Below are positions 7,533-15,421 of a DNA stretch of 40,608 bases, one piece after another (position 1 is the stretch's first letter; every line of letters begins with the position of its first letter). Origin of the DNA: Bacteroidaceae bacterium (GTDB lineage: Bacteria; Bacteroidota; Bacteroidia; Bacteroidales; Bacteroidaceae); contig JAKSLP010000026.1 in assembly GCA_024401115.1 (NCBI GenBank), positions 1 through 40,608 of the forward strand. The letters run 5' to 3'. The notes under the pieces are model-generated. The model worked only from the letters and a program-made list of their open reading frames with translations. It did no database searches and had not been told where the DNA came from. A program made the position numbers and the translations under genes.

Positions 7533-9221
7533 TTATTGATTCCAAGTGTATTTTGCTTCTTCCATGTGATGTTGTTCGATGAAATCGTTCCAGTTCTTCC
7601 AGGCAGCATCGGCTTGTTGCTGATACTTCTGAGTGCGAACTGTAGGGTTAGATTCGTGCTGAAGTTTTGCTATAGTCAAATCCCACACAGCAGCAAAGAA
7701 GGTATATTTCAGCAGGGCATACATACAGCTGTTCTGCACATAGGTGTTCAGTTCGGGGTCACTGAAATGCAGACAGCGCGATAGCTGTTCTATCTTAGAC
7801 CATACCTTCACAGCATCCTGCTTTTCCTGACTGTAAACTGCCTGACGGCCTGCCTTTAGGATGTCGCGCATATAAGGCAACTGGTTTTCCTCAAAGCATT
7901 TGTTGTCTCGCGTCCAGTTTACCCAAGTATTACCCAAGGTGCTGTATTGGCCCTTGATTACGCCCTCCAGGGATAGCATACACAATTCATGGAAAGTCTC
8001 AATTTCTGATTCCGGAAGTCCCTTGCTCCGTGCAAATTGAGCAAAAATCTCCCGCTCACTCCGGTCTCTGTGCTTAGCCCACTGCGACAAGACATAGGCA
8101 TTTAGCTCTACCCAGAACTCATTCTTCAGATAGGGACCACCCCAGCCGCCACCTCGAGTCCAGGTCCAGATGCCGCTAACCAACGGATTATCCTTCAAAT
8201 CACTCAGGCAGTAGGGATGAGGCATATTGGCATCCTTATACTCCTGAAAACCATTGACTACGCCGCTTGCGATATAGTTCACATGCGCTGCCTTTCCTTC
8301 GTACTCACGCTGGCACTGCACCTCAATTATCTGCTTGTGGCGGCCTATGCCGATAGTAGGATTAAACGGATTGCCCTCGTGGCTTGTCTCATTAATCCAG
8401 TATGCATTGTAATCCAGATAGGAGGATTTGGGATGAACAATGGCTCCTCGCCAGAAATCCGTCATGGTATGCTTGATGGAGAAATAGAGATGATCATGAG
8501 GCTCTATATGATCGGTTATCCGTATGTACCAGTGCGGCAACGAATGGAACTGTCCGAAGTCCCAGGTGCGGTAGAAGATGTCTTTCTGCAGTTTCTGGCA
8601 CACTTCTTCGCGGAGCAGGCTGATTAGGGTGGCATGATCCTGCTGCAAATCATTCTGCACCGGATGGTTGCCTACATAATACGGAGCATCGTTCAGATAC
8701 GTCTCGCCGGTGCGAATCACCAGTCCGTCTAACTGCGGAAACAGCCGGAACATCTGCTGCATTAACAGGCGCACACACTTTTTGGTGAACGGTTTTTGAA
8801 TATCTATCTTGCCCTTATCATTCAGTAGGCTGTCAGCATAGATTTCAGTCATCCGTTTGGGTAGCACCAGCATGTCCAGCATACAGTATACGTTCATCCC
8901 TGCTTTCTTTGCACCGTCGTACTTCTGCGTAATGGCCTTGCGCTTGTTCATCATCCAGTTGTATTCCACACTGCCCTCTGGAAGAATGTTCGGATTCAGT
9001 TCCTGCCAATCTACACCAAACTGGGCTGCATCGAACAGGAAAAACACTTGAGAGTCATATCCGTATGTATTCAGAATCAGCGGATTCGTGAATTGTGTCT
9101 GTGTTGGTGGCTCACCCGGATTGTTGTGAACCATATCCATAGTAAACCAGTGTTGCTGTGCTGAAGTAGGCAAACTGAATAGCAACACCATAAGCAGTGT
9201 GTATATTATTATGTGTTTCAT
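7533..9221 (-). CDS. Secreted protein, possibly a TIM-barrel glycoside hydrolase; family not recognised
   Basis: The 562-residue product starts with a signal peptide (about 1-21, ending PTSAQ). I do not recognise the family with confidence. It is rich in aromatic residues and has short runs typical of a barrel-fold carbohydrate enzyme: FFLFDAAQFGVDW, VIRTGETY, FYRTWDFG, IEVQCQREYEG and SGIWTWTRGGGWGG. The last third (about 380-562) is helical. Candidate acidic residues lie in RTGETY and EVQCQREYEG, but assigning catalysis would be guesswork. It is transcribed away from the neighbouring DUF1680 gene, with a deleted IS982-type element between them. Its promoter candidate TATTTTTG is about 33 bp upstream. 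It may belong functionally with the adjacent glycan-degradation genes. Confidence 0.7.
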   Translation of the reverse strand: MKHIIIYTLLMVLLFSLPTSAQQHWFTMDMVHNNPGEPPTQTQFTNPLILNTYGYDSQVFFLFDAAQFGVDWQELNPNILPEGSVEYNWMMNKRKAITQKYDGAKKAGMNVYCMLDMLVLPKRMTEIYADSLLNDKGKIDIQKPFTKKCVRLLMQQMFRLFPQLDGLVIRTGETYLNDAPYYVGNHPVQNDLQQDHATLISLLREEVCQKLQKDIFYRTWDFGQFHSLPHWYIRITDHIEPHDHLYFSIKHTMTDFWRGAIVHPKSSYLDYNAYWINETSHEGNPFNPTIGIGRHKQIIEVQCQREYEGKAAHVNYIASGVVNGFQEYKDANMPHPYCLSDLKDNPLVSGIWTWTRGGGWGGPYLKNEFWVELNAYVLSQWAKHRDRSEREIFAQFARSKGLPESEIETFHELCMLSLEGVIKGQYSTLGNTWVNWTRDNKCFEENQLPYMRDILKAGRQAVYSQEKQDAVKVWSKIEQLSRCLHFSDPELNTYVQNSCMYALLKYTFFAAVWDLTIAKLQHESNPTVRTQKYQQQADAAWKNWNDFIEQHHMEEAKYTWNQ

Positions 9222-9253
9222 CGCGTATTTAGACTAATTCACTCAAATTTCCG

Positions 9254-9261
9254 CAAAAATA
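9254..9261 (-). promoter_or_regulatory. Promoter -7 element for the secreted protein gene at 7533-9221
   Basis: TATTTTTG on the minus strand matches TAnnTTTG, 33 bp upstream of the ATG at 9221. No clear -33 TTTG is seen, and the end of the IS element begins 10 bp further upstream. The insertion may therefore have replaced the original upstream region. Confidence 0.45.
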
Positions 9262-9270
9262 CAAAAAAAA

Positions 9271-9290
9271 CCGTTGGCGGAATTAAATTT
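9271..9290 (+). repeat. Left terminal inverted repeat of the IS982-type element
   Basis: Twenty bases are identical to the reverse complement of 9953-9972. The match stops at both edges of this stretch. Confidence 0.85.
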
Positions 9291-9376
9291 ATAAATAATT
9301 AATGTTTAAAAAATTGCACATATTATTGATTTTTAGTATCTTAGTAGTGACCAAACCATTAAGATCAAATCATCGT

Positions 9377-9960
9377 ATGCGCAACTTGACTGCAATATTC
9401 GCTAAATTTCTTGAGATATGCAAGGATTTCTCCTCAAATTTGGTTAACGAATCGGGTAATGTACCACGTCGTGGTGTTGTACCGAAATTCTCTGCTTTCA
9501 AAGCTGTTTCTATTATGGTTATAAACTGCATGCTCTCTGTGGCTTAAGTGGTGTCATACACTCATTTGACCTGACACCTGCAAATGTCCATGACATACAC
9601 TATCTGAAAGATCTCAGGTTGGAATACCGCAATTGTAGCATCTTTGGTGACAAGGGATACCTCAGTGCTGACTTACAACTATACCTTTTCCAGACAGCAA
9701 ATATAAAATTAGAAGTCCCATACCGATTGAACCAAAAGGAGTGGAAACCTCAGTTTATTCCTTTTGCAAAAGCCAGAAAAAGGATTGAGACCGTTTTCTC
9801 ACAACTCAATGACCAGTTTATGTTATTAAGGAATTATGCAAAACATCAGGAAGGACTTTTCACTAGAATCATTAACAAAATCAGCGCCTTTACTGTCCTT
9901 CAATATATTAACCACATTAATAACAAACCTATTGGAAGAGTTAAATATGCGCAAATTTAA
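9377..9960 (+). pseudogene. IS982-family transposase, internal deletion and frameshift
   Basis: The N-terminal part is read from ATG 9377 (an in-frame ATG at 9302 is also possible) as MRNLTAIFAKFLEICKDFSS and on to VPKFS. From about 9511 a different frame takes over, beginning YYGYKLHALCG, followed by FDLTPANVHDIHYLK and GDKGYLS. It ends with KRIETVFSQL and stops at 9960. The two parts match the two ends of an IS982 transposase; the centre, including part of the DDE catalytic region, is absent. The downstream part keeps the GDKGY and IETVFSQL signatures. It cannot make an active transposase. Confidence 0.85.
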
Positions 9961-9972
9961 TTCCGCCAACGG
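9953..9972 (-). repeat. Right terminal inverted repeat of the IS982-type element
   Basis: Exact reverse complement of 9271-9290. It overlaps the last codons of the transposase remnant. Confidence 0.85.
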
Positions 9973-9991
9973 GTATTCGATAATAATAAGT

Positions 9992-10007
9992 AGTACCGGC
10001 GGGTACT
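9992..10007. repeat. Short hairpin AGTACC-GGCG-GGTACT
   Basis: Six-base perfect arms around GGCG lie 20 bp beyond the IS right end. It may be a remnant of the pre-insertion upstream region of one of the flanking genes. Confidence 0.4.
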
Positions 10008-10040
10008 TAACTTTACTCATAAATATGGATTTTAATTGTA

Positions 10041-10074
10041 AACCTCCACTCCGCTGTGAAGCGGGGTGGAGGTT
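10041..10074 (+). promoter_or_regulatory. Strong hairpin upstream of the DUF1680 gene
   Basis: AACCTCCACTCCGC (10041-10054), loop TGTGAA, and GCGGGGTGGAGGTT (10061-10074) pair over 14 positions with one G-T wobble. It lies 90 bp before the gene start and ahead of the promoter candidate, and it is not followed by a T-run. It may insulate from upstream transcription or bind a regulator. Confidence 0.5.
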
Positions 10075-10100
10075 GATTCTTGCGACAAATGGACGGATTA

Positions 10101-10132
10101 TTTGGGATAGTTTAAAATTCTTCGTAATTTTA
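10101..10132 (+). promoter_or_regulatory. Candidate promoter of the DUF1680 gene
   Basis: TTTG at 10101-10104 and TAATTTTA at 10125-10132 are 20 bp apart. This matches the Bacteroidota -33/-7 pattern with one mismatch in the last base. The gene start is 31 bp further on. Confidence 0.5.
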
Positions 10133-10163
10133 CACGATAAATCAAACCTTAACATTCCGGAAC

Positions 10164-13007
10164 ATGAAATTCTTGCTGATACTATACATTTTGCTTTCCT
10201 CGATGACCAGCCGCACCATCACACAGGTGCAGCAGGTTCAGGTGGATGCGCAGGTGGGTACCGTGCCCACGCTTCCTTATCAGTTGTGGGTGACATACAG
10301 CGACGGCACACAGGAGTGGCGGCAGGTGAAGTGGATGAATTACTCACGGGCCACCGAGGAGATGCAGAGTAATCCGGAACTGTATCCGGTGGGAAAGACG
10401 TATACCGTCAACGGTTTCGTGCTGGGCGATAACACCACACGCAACGGCTATCCGGTGACGGCTACGGTAAGGGTGGCCGCTCAGGGCGAGGCGCTGCCGG
10501 TGACGGCCGAGGCACATACGCTGCCCCTGGCCGATGTGCGCATCACGGGTGATAACCGGCTGACACACAACAGGGATAGGGATATAGAGTGGTTGCTGTC
10601 ACTGGACATCAGCCAGCAGCTGTATAATTACCGCGATACGTACGGGCTCAGCACCGATGGCTATACGGAGTCCGACGGATGGGATTCGCCTACCACCAAA
10701 CTGAAGGGCCACGGCACGGGGCATTTCCTCTCGGCACTGGCTTTTGCCTATGCCTCGGCTCAGGACGAGGGCATCAGGGAACAGCTGCGCCAGCGCATCC
10801 GCACCATGGTGGACCAGCTGCGTGAGTGCCAGGAGCGTACCTTTGTGTATGACGAGAAACTGGGCCGTTACCGCGAGGCACGCGACTATGCCCCGGAGGA
10901 GGAACTGCGGGAGATGCAGGGTTCGTGGGAGGATTTTGACCGGTATAAGAAGGATTATGCGCACTACGGCTACGGGTATCTGAATGCCATTCCGGCTGCG
11001 CATCCGGCACTGATAGAGATGTACCGCCCGTACAACAACAGCCAGTGGGTGTGGGCTCCTTACTATTCCATCCATAAGCAGTTGGCCGGACTGATTGACA
11101 TTGTGAATAATGTGGATGATAAAGCCATCAGTACCAAGGCTTTCCAGATAGCGCACGACATGGGACTGTGGGTGTGGAACCGCCTGCATTACCGCACTTT
11201 TGTGCAGCGCGAGGGTACCAAGGAGGAGCGTCAGGCCCGTCCGGGCAACCGCTACGAGATGTGGAACATGTACATTGCCGGCGAGGTGGGAGGTATGTCC
11301 GAGAGCCTGGCACGCCTGTCGGAGATGACGGCCGATGCGGAGGAGAAGGCACGCCTGCTGGAGGCCAGCAACTATTTCGATTCTCCGGCTTTCTTCGACC
11401 CGGTGTCGGTGAATGTGGACGATATCCGTACGCGTCATGCCAACCAGCATATCCCGATGATTACGGGTGCGCTGAAATCGTATGCGGGCAATCATGATCC
11501 GTATTATTACCGTCTGGCATCCAACTTCTGGAACCTGATTCAGGGCCGGTATGCCTATGCCATGGGCGGCGTGGGCAACGGCGAGATGTTCCGACAGCCT
11601 TACAGCCAGATGATTTCGATGAATACCAACATAGAGAGTGACGCTGATCATCACATGCATCCGAATCCGAACATCAACGAGACGTGTTGCGCGTACAACC
11701 TGGCCAAACTGACCAAGGACCTGAATGCCTATCGTCCCGATGATGCCCGTTATATGGATTATTATGAGCGGGTGCTGTACAACCAGTTGGTGGGTTCGCT
11801 GCATCCCGAGCATTGGGGAACCACCTATCAGTATGCCGTGGGACTGAATGCGCAGAAGGATTTTGATAACGATACTCCCCAGAGTTCCTGCTGCGGAGGC
11901 ACGGGCGTGGAGAATCATGTCAAGTATCAAGAGGCGGCTTACTTTGTGAACGATCATACCTTATGGGTGGGTTTGTATCTGCCCACCGTGGCGTATTGGC
12001 GGGAGAAGGACATTACCCTTACCCAAGAGTGTGAGTGGCCTTCGGATTACTCGCGTATTACCGTTTCGGGCGGTACATTCAGCCTGAAACTGCGTGTGCC
12101 TTACTGGGCTACTGCCGGGTTCAGCGTCCGTCTGAACGGCCGGGAGGTTCAGTCCTCGTATCAGCCGTGTTCGTATGTGGAGATTCCCCTGCGCACCTGG
12201 AAACCCACCGATGTGGTGGAGGTGAGCATGCCGTTTACCACTCATGTGCACTATGGTGCCGACAAGATGGATATTGCGGCTACCGGTCTGGATCAGACCC
12301 GTACCTCTTTCGAGCCGGCTTGGCTGGGTGCCCTGATGTATGGCCCGCTGGTTATGGCATCTACTGAGATTACCGACTGGAATCAGGCCGAGTTCCCGAT
12401 GGATGCGGCGCTGGACGGTGTACAGTTGCACGGTGCCACTGCTGGTCATGGCCCTGACGGACATCTGTATACCCTGAGTCTGAACGGGGTGCAGTTCCAG
12501 CCAGATTACTGCCAGACGGAACACAGCACGCACTACCTGCGGTTGCTATCGGAAAAGGCTGTGGCACAAGACAATGGGGTGGTGGACCGCCAGGAACTGG
12601 ATATGTATATGCAGTTGGCACGCGAGCGTATAGAAGCTCAGGAACTGTGGCTGGCCATGCCGGTACGTATTCCGTCGTATGCGCCGTGGGCTCCTCATGG
12701 CTATGCCCGGATGGTGGAACTGCTGAAGCAAGCCGAGGCATCCGCTACCGGTCAGCAGGTGGGCAAGTTGGCCAGTGCCTTGAATGTAGTCATCAACTCC
12801 ATGCGTCCGGGTAATCTGGCAGAACCGGAGGATCTGCAGGAACTGCTCTCGCTTTCGTCATCCCTGAAAAACATTTCGGATAAGTCGCAGGAACTGCGTT
12901 CCGCCCTGGACTATGCCGATACCGTTATCCAGTATGTCAATGACGGTTCAGGCACACCGGACATGATAGAGAAAGCTATCGAGCGATTGAAGAATGCTAG
13001 CAGATAG
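10164..13007 (+). CDS. DUF1680 glycoside hydrolase, beta-L-arabinofuranosidase type (GH127/GH146)
   Basis: Likely removes beta-L-arabinofuranosyl units from arabinose-containing glycans in the periplasm or at the surface. The 947-residue product has a short N-terminal export signal, then a bacterial Ig-like domain of the Big_4 type (about 25-110; LPYQLWVTYSDGT). The (alpha/alpha) barrel of DUF1680 follows. Family landmarks are HANQHIPMITGA, the Glu-Cys pair E506-T-C508-C509, and C576-C577-GGTGVENH at 576-585. In characterised relatives the Glu and cysteines bind zinc and one cysteine is the nucleophile. A helical tail (about 850-947) resembles a FIVAR-like segment. Base composition is more GC-rich than in the neighbouring restriction genes. 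Substrate is inferred from the family only. Confidence 0.87.
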   Translation: MKFLLILYILLSSMTSRTITQVQQVQVDAQVGTVPTLPYQLWVTYSDGTQEWRQVKWMNYSRATEEMQSNPELYPVGKTYTVNGFVLGDNTTRNGYPVTATVRVAAQGEALPVTAEAHTLPLADVRITGDNRLTHNRDRDIEWLLSLDISQQLYNYRDTYGLSTDGYTESDGWDSPTTKLKGHGTGHFLSALAFAYASAQDEGIREQLRQRIRTMVDQLRECQERTFVYDEKLGRYREARDYAPEEELREMQGSWEDFDRYKKDYAHYGYGYLNAIPAAHPALIEMYRPYNNSQWVWAPYYSIHKQLAGLIDIVNNVDDKAISTKAFQIAHDMGLWVWNRLHYRTFVQREGTKEERQARPGNRYEMWNMYIAGEVGGMSESLARLSEMTADAEEKARLLEASNYFDSPAFFDPVSVNVDDIRTRHANQHIPMITGALKSYAGNHDPYYYRLASNFWNLIQGRYAYAMGGVGNGEMFRQPYSQMISMNTNIESDADHHMHPNPNINETCCAYNLAKLTKDLNAYRPDDARYMDYYERVLYNQLVGSLHPEHWGTTYQYAVGLNAQKDFDNDTPQSSCCGGTGVENHVKYQEAAYFVNDHTLWVGLYLPTVAYWREKDITLTQECEWPSDYSRITVSGGTFSLKLRVPYWATAGFSVRLNGREVQSSYQPCSYVEIPLRTWKPTDVVEVSMPFTTHVHYGADKMDIAATGLDQTRTSFEPAWLGALMYGPLVMASTEITDWNQAEFPMDAALDGVQLHGATAGHGPDGHLYTLSLNGVQFQPDYCQTEHSTHYLRLLSEKAVAQDNGVVDRQELDMYMQLARERIEAQELWLAMPVRIPSYAPWAPHGYARMVELLKQAEASATGQQVGKLASALNVVINSMRPGNLAEPEDLQELLSLSSSLKNISDKSQELRSALDYADTVIQYVNDGSGTPDMIEKAIERLKNASR

Positions 13008-13077
13008 CGTGACACATTTCGGGAAAAAGTGCAATAATTCCCAAAGAAAAGGTAAAGTGATTCGTGTTTTTTTATAG

Positions 13078-13085
13078 TAAATTTG
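13078..13085 (+). promoter_or_regulatory. Promoter -7 element for the TonB-receptor gene
   Basis: TAAATTTG is an exact TAnnTTTG match 25 bp upstream of the ATG at 13111. It suggests that the receptor and GH35 genes have their own transcript, separate from the DUF1680 gene. Confidence 0.6.
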
Positions 13086-13110
13086 CACCTTAAATAGTAA
13101 GAATAATCTG

Positions 13111-15396
13111 ATGAAGAGAATGATAGAGAAAATGGAGAATAGAAGTATGGGAAAAAAGACAGCCTGGCTGGTGTGTTGCGCCGCACCTTTCCTGACCACC
13201 ATGCAGGTGGCTGCACAGGAAGTGAACGATTCCGTGAAGATCCAGAAAACCGAGACTGACAACAGCGCTTATACCGATGCCTCGTCCGACAGCCGTCCGC
13301 GCGACATTTCACTGGGTCTGCCCACCAATACCGTCGGTACGGTGCCTATCTTTGAAGACGGAATACCTGTCTCATACTACCATTTCCAGCTGTATCCCTA
13401 CAAATCGTGGCACGGTGGCGTAAGTGCCAAGAGCAGCGGTCAGATGAGCCCGATGGAGTCTGCCATGATCTATGGCGAGATTGGCCTGTACATGAACGGC
13501 ATGAACCGTGAGGGTGACGACAGCTTCCACAGCAGCATAAACTACTCGGCCAATCAGTACGGCCAGCATAAGCTGGATGTGAACGTGCGGGGTGCTTTGG
13601 GAAAGGGATGGCAGTACTCGCTGTCCACTTACCAGAATTTTGACCCTGCCAGTAATCATTTGAAGGTGAACAAATACCATGACCGTCATCAGTTCTACAA
13701 GGGTGTACTGAGCAAGCAACTGGGCGATAGGGGCAAGATGTCGCTGGTATACCAGTATGTGAATTACATGTGCATCACCGAGAATTTCGGTCCGTTTGTC
13801 TATCATCTCGACGGAAGTGTTGATCCGTTCCAGGGCTTCAATCTGGGTCATGATTCGTACTTGCCGGAGGATAGGATGCTGACTTTCATGGACCTGAAGA
13901 CGGGTGAGGTCAAGAGCATGGACATTACGGCGGCCAACCGTGACGAGACACATGCGGTGACCTATCACCTGGATTACCGCCTGAACAATGGGGCTAACCT
14001 GACCGTGAAGAGCCGTCTGAAAGCCGGTCACAGCTACCGCAGCAACCGCAACTTGAGCAGTACCGACCAGGTGGCAGCCGATCAGGGCTACACCTATGCC
14101 GACGGCACTCCTTACAGCGGTTATCTGCAGCGCCGATACATGACGCACTTTGATGCGGTGGAGACTACCTGGATTAATAATGCGGAACTGAGCCGCCGTC
14201 AGGGTGCGCACAACTGGCGTCTGGGTACGAATCTGTGGTACAATCACGGTGGTACCATTACCTCGTCGGCAGCCTTTACCCATGAGGCTAAGGCTGATCC
14301 TAAGACTCTGTATTTCAAGGGACAGGCTTTCTATAACTTCAATACCAGCTCGGAGTACTACAACGGTGACGAGTACCGTACAGACCTGTACGTGAAGGAT
14401 ATGTGGAAGGTAAACCGCCGGTTGGATATGGATGGATTCCTGCGCCTGGAGTACCTGCATCTGGGCGGTGAGAATGCGGCAGTGACCGGTGAGGACCAGA
14501 GCAACCGCCGTCGCAGCGGTTTCAACCTGAAGGAGGGTCACCTGACTCATTTCAAGGAAAACTTCCTGAACGGTTCATTGGGTGCCAGCATGAACTACCG
14601 TCTGTACAAGGGCCTTACGGCCACTGCCGAGTATGTCATGACCCGCAGCCATACCACCTTGTTTAATTATGGTTCGGTAAACATGCCGATTACCGATCCC
14701 AGTGACACCCATCTGATCCGTGCCGGATTCTCTTACCAGAACAGTTGGGCTAACGTGGTATCGCAGCTGGTATACATTCATCAGAATAACATGAATTCAC
14801 GCACCAATGTCAACCATGTGCTGACCAAGGATGCTGACGGCATGCCTGCCGGATATACCGAGACGCTGACACAGACAGCCGTTTATGGTGTGGAATCGCT
14901 GGGATGGACCACCGATGCGGTACTGAAACCGTTCAAGGGATTCAACCTGCACCTGCAACTTACCCTTCGTAATCCGCAATACAAGAATTACGCTTTCTCG
15001 CCAACGTTCAGCGACGGTGTGACCGAACATTACGACTTTTCGGGCAATAACATCACCAACCTGCACAAGACGGAGGTGAGCGTGGATCCAAGCTACAGCT
15101 TTGGCGACTGGCGCATCTGGACGCAGTTCCGCTATGTGAGCAAGCGCTATATCAATAAGACCAATTCGTTGTTCTTCAAGGGCCGCTGGGAAACCTTCGG
15201 AGGTATAGATTATCAGTTGAACAAGAAGGTGAAGCTGTCGCTCAATGTGGTGAACCTGCTGAATCAGAAGGGTGTGAGCGGTTCTATCGGTTCGGCAGAT
15301 CTGATAGAGGATGCCTCTGGTTATGAAAACTATGTCATGGCGGGAACATTCATCCGCCCGTTTGCTACCGAACTGTCAGTTAAGGTGGATTTCTAA
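13111..15396 (+). CDS. TonB-dependent receptor-like outer-membrane barrel
   Basis: This is probably an outer-membrane transporter importing glycan fragments or a small nutrient. The 761-residue product has an export signal (cleavage probably after QVAAQ). Next is a short plug-like segment with PTNTVGTVPIFEDGIPVSYY around residues 71-90, then a long aromatic-rich beta-barrel ending in the outer-membrane signature VDF. Compared with SusC proteins it is short and lacks the N-terminal carboxypeptidase-like domain. No SusD-like lipoprotein gene follows, and the next gene is a GH35 enzyme 25 bp away. The ATG at 13147 (MGKKTAW) gives a cleaner signal peptide than the upstream ATG at 13111. A TonB box is not obvious. 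Confidence 0.8.
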   Translation: MKRMIEKMENRSMGKKTAWLVCCAAPFLTTMQVAAQEVNDSVKIQKTETDNSAYTDASSDSRPRDISLGLPTNTVGTVPIFEDGIPVSYYHFQLYPYKSWHGGVSAKSSGQMSPMESAMIYGEIGLYMNGMNREGDDSFHSSINYSANQYGQHKLDVNVRGALGKGWQYSLSTYQNFDPASNHLKVNKYHDRHQFYKGVLSKQLGDRGKMSLVYQYVNYMCITENFGPFVYHLDGSVDPFQGFNLGHDSYLPEDRMLTFMDLKTGEVKSMDITAANRDETHAVTYHLDYRLNNGANLTVKSRLKAGHSYRSNRNLSSTDQVAADQGYTYADGTPYSGYLQRRYMTHFDAVETTWINNAELSRRQGAHNWRLGTNLWYNHGGTITSSAAFTHEAKADPKTLYFKGQAFYNFNTSSEYYNGDEYRTDLYVKDMWKVNRRLDMDGFLRLEYLHLGGENAAVTGEDQSNRRRSGFNLKEGHLTHFKENFLNGSLGASMNYRLYKGLTATAEYVMTRSHTTLFNYGSVNMPITDPSDTHLIRAGFSYQNSWANVVSQLVYIHQNNMNSRTNVNHVLTKDADGMPAGYTETLTQTAVYGVESLGWTTDAVLKPFKGFNLHLQLTLRNPQYKNYAFSPTFSDGVTEHYDFSGNNITNLHKTEVSVDPSYSFGDWRIWTQFRYVSKRYINKTNSLFFKGRWETFGGIDYQLNKKVKLSLNVVNLLNQKGVSGSIGSADLIEDASGYENYVMAGTFIRPFATELSVKVDF

Positions 15397-15421
15397 AAAA
15401 ATAAAATAAGACTATAAAACA

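Larger units (their letters stand above)
9271..9972 (+). mobile_element. Internally deleted IS982-family insertion sequence
   Basis: A 702-bp element is bounded by perfect 20-bp terminal inverted repeats. The left one, 9271-9290, begins CCGTTGGCGG; the right one is 9953-9972. It carries the two ends of an IS982-type transposase joined out of frame. Full IS982 elements are about 1 kb, so roughly 300 bp of the transposase centre is missing. No target-site duplication is obvious. Its intact ends mean a related transposase acting in trans might still move it. Confidence 0.85.

Noticed and set aside
9262..9980. Target-site duplication around the IS982-type element
   Set aside because: The bases flanking the two ends do not match, so no duplication can be claimed.
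10599..11957. A 452-codon open frame on the minus strand
   Set aside because: It lies wholly inside the DUF1680 gene, is rich in His/Arg/Ile as antisense frames of GC-rich genes are, and shows no recognisable domain.
13372..14550. A 392-codon open frame on the minus strand
   Set aside because: It is antisense to the receptor-like barrel, with low-complexity Val/Ile/His composition and no motif.
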